Below the pieces are notes generated by a model. It was not told where the DNA came from and made no database searches. It saw only the letters and a list, made by a program, of their open reading frames with translations. This document shows, piece by piece, positions 57,755 to 64,000 of a stretch of 64,000 nucleotides of DNA. Numbering within the stretch: the first letter of the stretch is position 1; the number at the start of each line of letters is the position of its first letter. The position numbers and the translations under genes are program-made. The stretch covers positions 1 to 64,000 of the forward strand of contig NW_006763142.1 of assembly GCF_000264905.1 (NCBI RefSeq). The letters run 5' to 3'. The stretch comes from Stereum hirsutum FP-91666 SS1 (Eukaryota; Basidiomycota; Agaricomycetes; Russulales; Stereaceae).

Positions 57755-58005
57755 TCCCATATACACGAAGTACTGTGGCCCTATCGCTCTACCGTAACCC
57801 TCGTGCTTGTTATACCTTCCTAACGAGTACTTTGTCTCTGATTCACTGTATTCGTTTTGATATAGTACTTATAACGACTGAGTACACTCCTGGCTGTCCT
57901 GTCGCTGTACGACTACCCTACCTATGCTTTTCTTTGTCATTTGAACGGATCTGGTAGATGTGGTATGGAATGACGTTTATCATTCTATGCTGTCGCAAAT
58001 GGCTG
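57755..58005 (+). repeat. downstream-region duplicate, copy 2
   Basis: Diverged copy of 55425-55665, again about 230 bp after a stop codon. It suggests that part of the locus was duplicated in tandem, with the genes themselves replaced or diverged. Confidence 0.65.
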
Positions 58006-58358
58006 TTGCGTGTGAAGTTGATCCAGTCCGATGGTTCAAACTGGGGGAGCGCTACCTTCGGCAGTATCCACCTTGCTTGGTAAATAACTTGCACAAGCAC
58101 TTCTGGTCTGCTCTATACCACATGTTCTTGAACGGGATTGGAAGTGCTTACCAATCATTGTCAACATTCTGCGAACCAGTCAAGTTGACTGAAGATTCCT
58201 CCAAGGCAAAGCACAGGCCGATGAACCCAAATGTCAAGGCAGCGAACGGTATGGGCCCTCATTGCGTCCGACGGCAAGTTATCCGTCTAGCGCGATACTG
58301 ATTCATGGTTATGGTCAATGTTATTTGAACACAACGCTCACAGCACATAGAAAGGTTA

Positions 58359-58507
58359 CTGTACTTTTACGACCAACTGTTCGTCACGCGTCACGGCCAG
58401 GAAATTCTGAGGGTGCCGATGAGCTCCGATTAGAAATCGAGGTTCATCGGCCAACCCCAACCCTAGGAATTTTCTAATCGGGCGAACAGTTGGTCGAAAA
58501 ACTACAG
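58359..58507. mobile_element. mariner-type MITE, 149 bp
   Basis: Inverted ends CTGTACTTTTACGACCAACT and (rc) CTGTAGTTTTTCGACCAACT, flanked by TA. Same terminal family as the three at 43.6-45.3 kb, but shorter. Confidence 0.87.
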
Positions 58508-58656
58508 TAAGACAGATGTCGTCAGGAACCAGCAAGGCTTACATAAAATTATCCTGGCTCGCGATTGGCTGCAGAGGCTTCGAGAGGTTTCTGAGCCAAT
58601 CACAAGCCAGAAACATTTTATGTAAGCCTTGCTGGTTCCTAACGACATCTGTCTTA
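58508..58656. mobile_element. foldback MITE, 149 bp
   Basis: Begins TAAGACAGATGTCGT and ends ACGACATCTGTCTTA. The inverted arms extend for most of the length (around 65 bp each, small mismatches) with a short loop near 58580. It directly abuts the preceding MITE and shares its TA. No coding capacity. Confidence 0.85.
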
Positions 58657-58788
58657 CCTGCTATATAGAGCATAGAACTTTCATTTGGAGGCCCCGTCAT
58701 TTTGTGCTGGTACAACGAGTCGCAAAGCCATATATTTAAACTGCCGCCGTTAATTATCAACAACCCAGTTCAGAGCATCAACGCCTGC

Positions 58789-59400
58789 TAGTGTTTTGCA
58801 CGGGTCTGGGTACACCCGCGGTTTTCAAGCACGGTGTGTGACGGGTGCGGGTACGGGTTTGAGGTTTTTCAACCCGTGAATTACCGTGAGACCCGCGGTA
58901 CTTGCGACGGGTTTGAGTCTTGAAAATCAGAGGTGCTCGAAGGAGCACTTTGACGGCTTGCTGAGCCAAGGATGTATTTCAATCATCACCTCTCACATGT
59001 TTTTGCACTAACATGGTCCAGTTTAATCTTGGACTCTAATTCCAGGCTGTCAATGACTCGTTTGTGGAGATGTGCCATACCACGCCCTTTTGGTCCGAAA
59101 AAGAATGTACTCAACGCCACCGAGAACAACGGCTGTGTTTGTTAGGAATCGTCCCATTGAGTGACAGTTATCACTTTTTCGGGGTTTAACACCACCGTTC
59201 GGTGCTTAGAATGCCTTCGTGGCAGTCAACACGCTTCAACACCGTACGAAATAACCGCGGTTGAGCAACCGCGGTGGCAGGAGACAAACCCGTGCCACAC
59301 CGCGGGTTACCCGTACCCGTACCCGTGCGGGTGCGGTGTTTGGCGGGTACGGGTACGGGTTCGTCTCTGGCACCCGCGGTTGGACCCGTGCAAAACCCTA
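58789..59400. mobile_element. hAT-type non-autonomous element, copy 2
   Basis: 612 bp with inverted ends TAGTGTTTTGCACGGGTC and (rc) TAGGGTTTTGCACGGGTC. It is flanked by a perfect 8 bp duplication ACGCCTGC (58781-58788 and 59401-59408), the hAT signature. The interior has repeated 'acccgt/acgggt' words and no transposase. Related to 37261-38048. Confidence 0.93.
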
Positions 59401-59584
59401 ACGCCTGCATTTGAATCGCTGCAGTCACATCCGAGGGTAGCGGTCAGACCCTCTGCGACGCCACACACAGGTGCCACATAACAAGTCCGCTGTTTGTCCA
59501 TGTTTATTTCCGGGTCGATTCTGAGGAATTACGGGGGTAGGATGGACCTTCAAGCAAGGTAATTCACCAGGAGCTTCAAGTTGG

Positions 59585-59646
59585 GTGGCCCAAGAACGCA
59601 GCACTGTGGGAATTTTGCACAACTCGAGAATGTGGCGCTCGTGACG
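59585..59646. repeat. short repeat, copy 2
   Basis: Matches 55677-55737 in the same orientation. Confidence 0.7.
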
Positions 59647-60194
59647 CAAGTTGATGAGCTTGCTTTCTCTCGCTACAACTCCCAAAACTAGGCCGTGGCG
59701 ACTACACCCTCTTATGCGGACCGCCGCCATCACCACATTCGCTGTAAACTGCGTAAAAACAAAAACAAAATCGAACAAAAATATCGAAGAATAGCAAGTA
59801 GTAGGCAAACATGCCCCGTCTCCGAGTCCCTCCGTTGATGCACAGAAGCCATCAAATCCTGAGTCTGACTGACTCACGGTACCATGAATCAGTACGAGTC
59901 ATGCTATAGCCACTCAGCGATTTCCGCTCAGCCAGTTCCAGTTCCTCTCAAAATGACCGGCGAAGTATATTTCCTCCTCCTGATGAAGTACATCTCATTC
60001 GCACGTCTGATACTACAGTAGTTGTCCTGTCACTCTGCAAATATGCTAATCCGAAACCCTCCTGCCATAAGAAACTGAAAGACAAGTAGTCCAGCTCAAA
60101 CCACAGGTCCTTTAATACACATTACTATATAATATAACACGGGTATATACGAAACCGTAAATGTCCATGGAGAATAGAATCCCTGTCACTTTCC

Positions 60195-62419
60195 TCATAC
60201 ATTCTTCTCTTGTTCCAATATTGTCACGGCCTCAGGAAACCGCGGCGTCACCTTGATATCAAACGGCGTCGGAATTCTATAATCGGGACGAAAAAAAGGT
60301 TAGCGGAGTGAAAGATAAGAATGGAATGATGTATACGCACACGACGAGTCCCGACCTGATGCTACTGTCTGGATCCATTGGTACAGGCACGTTATCTGAG
60401 TCCCTCGGCCTCTCGATCTTCATCGCCCAAAGCATCGTTGCTACCTGGGTAAATAACAAATTCTGAACCGACAAGTAACACAGGAAGGAACATTCAGTAT
60501 CAATCTCATCATCGGAAAAGGGTTTCGACTCACATTTGCGACATGCTTCCCCACACAAACTCTCCTTCCAAACCCATATGTGAAATGACTCTCCTGCCCC
60601 ATGTCCAGTGGGCCACTTTCCTTCAACTCTCCCCTATCGTCCAGGTGCCTCTCCGGCTTGAAGTCCATCGCATCAGGCCCCCAAACGAGTGGGTCTTGAT
60701 TAAGAAGCCAAAGATTAGGTATCATGAGCGAGTTGGCGGGGATGAAGTGGCCTTCGTAGAATTCGTCATGAGTAGATACGTGTGGAAAGCCCAGCGGGTT
60801 GACTGGTCGCCATCGAAGTGCCTAAAGTGATTCAGATCTGCATTAGAGGACGGCGGCAGAGCAAGACGGATAGATAATGCAGGAAGAGGAAAGGCTACGC
60901 ACCTCCTTGACCATGGCCCTTATATACGGCAAACGCTCATAGTCGTCGAACGAGGGAACACGATCCCTTCCTACAACAGCGTCCAGCTCCTGCTGTGCGC
61001 TTGCTTGGGCCTCGGGATAAAGAAGCATGGCCTGCGTCCACCATGTGAGAACTCCCGCACTCGTTTCTGAGCCCGCAGCACTGTCCAGAAAAAAAGCACG
61101 CATGACCGATTACTAACTTGAATATCACAACAGAAGTGGGTAGCACGTACAACATCGTTGCAGACAACCATGCACTCTCGCGCGGAGAGAGATTGAATTT
61201 ATCGTGATTGTCGCATATACGGCCCATTAAGCTTGCAGGCTCGTCACCCCTGGCCTTCGAAAGGGTCAATACAATGATAGAAGAGATCATGAAGACGGGA
61301 GTAAAAGATAGGGTATGAGTGCGAGATAGAGAGACTTACTACGCCAGCGTGTACAGGCTCCATCAGCCTTTCGAACATGGCAGAGTCCCTCTTGAACGAC
61401 TCTACAGCCACATGTTTCCACTTCGCGAACCTGTGCGAGATTGGCCCCACCGGACATCGTCGAGTCAGCCATCTCACGAGCGCGTCATATTTTAACGAAG
61501 GCCACGTCAGAAAGACTCACCTCGCAGGTATACACTTCATCCATGGAAATAATTCTACGAGATGCAACTCGTCCAACAATGCACTCAACCTGGTCACGAA
61601 ATCATGAATCCCTGCCACCCGGTGATCACCTGTGTCAGCCAACCCCGTATTAGGGACATTGCCCTTCACGTCGGAGTCCGAGTCTGAACCGTAGAGAAGA
61701 TTCGCGGTAGAAGCACCGCTAGCCTGCCGGATATGTGGGTGCCATTGCGATGGTGAACGGATGATGCGCAGAGCAAGAAGGGTGGATTCCGCTTGCTGGG
61801 CGGGTTGATGGACGGAGACGGAGACGGAAGATCTACCGAGGGTTTGCTGTGTCGCACGGCGCATTCGTTTCCAGCTTTAAACAAAGAAAGGCCACAGTAT
61901 CAGCTAACTATTAAGGTTACTTGAAGACGCGAAGAGGTAAAAGCTTACAGATCGCCGCAGGAGTTGAGCACCATGAACATCCCACCTGTCATGATCTCCG
62001 AGCCAACAATGTTGCGGGGTCGACTCGAATAGTTTCCCGCATGCCTGAAGAGGAGGTCTGATGCAGCTTTGGGGGAGTTGAGGACGATGACGGATTGTCC
62101 TGCGACATTGAGGTAGATGACATCGCCTGCAAACAGTTCAATACGGGCAGTCAGTGACGATCCCAAGTTATGAACACCTGTCAGTAACAAGAGACATACC
62201 ATACACCTCACGCCACCTCGTGAACTTCAGCCAAAGCCTTGATTCACCTAGCTCGAGAGCGTTTCCAATGATAGGCCAGCCTTTTGGTCCAGGAGGTACT
62301 TTCCGCCACGGGCTACGACGATACCGCACAATGGAGTAGACAGAGGGGCTTATGACAAGTGCGAGAGGGAGAGTCGGGTTATTACGACAGAAATCAACCA
62401 TAATTGTGAGATAGTTCAT
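60195..62419 (-). CDS. cytochrome P450 monooxygenase
   Basis: Eight exons with consensus introns and one continuous frame from ATG 62419 to TGA 60195, about 500 residues. The N-terminus has a hydrophobic anchor (TLPLALVISPSVYSIV) then the hinge KVPPGPKGWPIIGN, so it should sit on the ER membrane. The C-helix has WKRMR (WxxxR). The I-helix, formed across a splice, reads FAAGSETSAGVL. The K-helix shows EALRWRP (ExxR), then FKPERH. The haem-binding loop is FTYGFGRRVCVGKHVA with the Cys ligand. All key residues are present, so a functional enzyme is likely. Substrate and CYP family cannot be assigned from sequence alone. No other pathway genes flank it. Confidence 0.92.
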
Positions 62420-64000
62420 GGCGAACTAAGTGGAAGGGGGATAAGTGAGAGGTCTTGGATGTGAGTGGAACTACCGGTTTTTATGTCTGCTCTTGCATCC
62501 AATTGCGGCTGCTGTCGGCATTGCTAGGAGAGCGTTTGGTGAAGCTGTCCTTGACAATATGCAGGCCGTAGCTGTAAACATGACTCGTTTGTTTGCAAGG
62601 AGCACAGATGTCGGTCAAGACAGCCGTGGCACGGACCATAGCACCAGAGTCATCCTAACAAGGGATGCTCAGACAAGTGCTGCAGGAAGCTGACTCCATC
62701 GAATAACCACGGCTGTGTTAAATTTGATAAATATGTGGAGTAAAATTGGGAGGTAATTTCAGTGTGCCCTGGGCTCGACTGCATCCTAATCGCCGCCGCT
62801 GCGTGACAAGCGCTACAGCCTGAAGGGAGATCGGACGGAACAAAGCAGCGCCTAGATGATGAAGGTCGGGCGGATGCGAAATGCACTAGCGTCTCTGAGC
62901 ACTGAAGCTATCAGCGCCTACAGGGACCTACTTAATTACGAAAACACTCGCGAAATGGAGACGTAAGGAGTACCGCTTGCGACGGGCACAGGAAGATACG
63001 AGACGGGAGGGCAAAGGATCCCATGAACCACGTTTTGGATGGACACACAGGATAATGACAGACAGTGACGGCTTCACCGACCCACTACAAGGGAGAACAG
63101 TCACAGGTCCTGGAGTTGGACACGTACACCAGCGCCACTGAATAGTGAGCTTCGCAGTCAACAATGATGCCCAATTACGGCTGTACTTGGAATACATGGA
63201 GTAGTTCACGGAGGGAGTAATTGCTCGGACCGATTCGGAAGCTGGCGATCAACGTCATCACGAGTCACAGGCTCGAACCCGTACTGGGTCGTCAGGACCA
63301 TAGCCATGTCCGTGACTAGATGTATACCATGAACAGCCCCACGGCTGTGAGGGACTTACTTTTAAGTCTAATGCCATACTGTAAAACCCCACTAGAGGCC
63401 ATACGTACGACCTTATTGGCATATATAACACCTACAGTGATCCTAGTAACAACAAAAGAGGTACCTGACCAAGGGAAACAGACAAAGTTTTCGGATCACT
63501 GTTCCAGATCGTCATGATCTCCGTTAAAAGCATGTGACAAAATGCTCCAGTGATCAAGTAGGTGAGATATGATATGGGGTCGAAAATCACTCAGTGTGCA
63601 CCATCCACGAATTTATTATGGATGAAGGTTCCGAGTACCCCAACATCTCGAGGAGGCAATCCCGACAGCAAGAAGATGGGCAAATGAGAAGAGGTGAGGT
63701 CCATTGAATCTCTGAGACAGAAGATGCTGGGTTCTCGAGCTCTATTTCCTGGAGGACCTCCTATGATTTAAGTCCAGGAAATCCTCCTGTAAAGATGCAT
63801 GACCTTCGTCCGCAATGATGGACAAGCCAAGATTACCCAGAGCTTGCGAAAAATACCACAAAACCTGAGGTTGTTAACAGGGCTCAGGCCACGGACCGTG
63901 TTAAATTGGCGGAGCCTGTTTCAAAGCATTCAGATACAGCAAACACCTCCGTATGATTGCGAAGGTCTGAAACCCTCGCGGCAACACTTGAATGCAAAAT
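62420..64000. other. P450 upstream region; no supported gene
   Basis: About 1.6 kb with only short frames. It should contain the P450 promoter. Nothing recognisable beyond that. Confidence 0.45.

Noticed and set aside
63265..63300. Minus-strand 'gggttcgagcctgtg' resembling a tRNA T-arm
   Set aside because: The T-stem does not pair and no anticodon arm or acceptor stem can be drawn.

Overview
The window looks like nuclear DNA of a basidiomycete fungus, probably an agaricomycete. The evidence is host genes split by 50-90 bp GT-AG introns, a fungal-type P450, and a transposon mix (Copia, tyrosine-recombinase retroelement, Tc1/mariner, MULE, hAT and mariner MITEs) common in that group. No rRNA, tRNA or CRISPR was found. 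The window has two compartments: about 1-45.3 kb is repeat-dominated and mostly degenerate, and about 45.5-62.5 kb is a gene island with only small MITEs.

Repeat compartment. 1-4.2 kb holds a decayed MULE transposase, a Copia LTR fragment and a broken multi-exon gene with a 7-residue repeat. 4.2-6.2 kb is a shuffled, inverted Copia fragment. 6.28-7.0 kb is a truncated gene with two SUMO-interaction-like motifs. 7003-14154 is a long Copia element (LTRs, half-tRNA-type primer site, gag, protease, integrase, RT, RNase H) broken by frameshifts, stops and a nested Tc1 element at 9909-11505. About 16.8-25.6 kb is a composite: a degenerate RNase H/tyrosine-recombinase retroelement (minus strand) is split by a 3870 bp TIR element (19365-23234) with a TA target duplication. 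That TIR element carries a Tc1-like transposase and a second, convergent, unrecognised gene. Relatives of one dispersed repeat lie on both sides in opposite orientation. 26-40.5 kb is AT-rich with four solo LTRs plus one nested inside another, each with a perfect 5 bp target duplication, and one hAT-type MITE. 41845-43522 is a compact LTR element with gag only (TR-GAG-like). 43.6-45.3 kb has three related mariner-type MITEs.

Gene island. A RING-finger protein gene (45576-48170, minus), a large disordered protein gene (48790-52199, minus), a polytopic membrane protein gene with one apparent 1-nt frameshift (53495-55298, plus), an unrecognised gene (56163-57526, plus) and a cytochrome P450 gene (60195-62419, minus). 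The regions downstream of the two plus-strand genes are diverged copies of one another. MITEs and a hAT-type element fill 58.3-59.4 kb.

Most transposon genes here are dead. The best-supported unusual structures are the two-gene TIR transposon nested in the tyrosine-recombinase element, the gag-only LTR element, the 82 bp intron-like difference between the two Copia LTRs, and the primer site shared by two unrelated LTR families.
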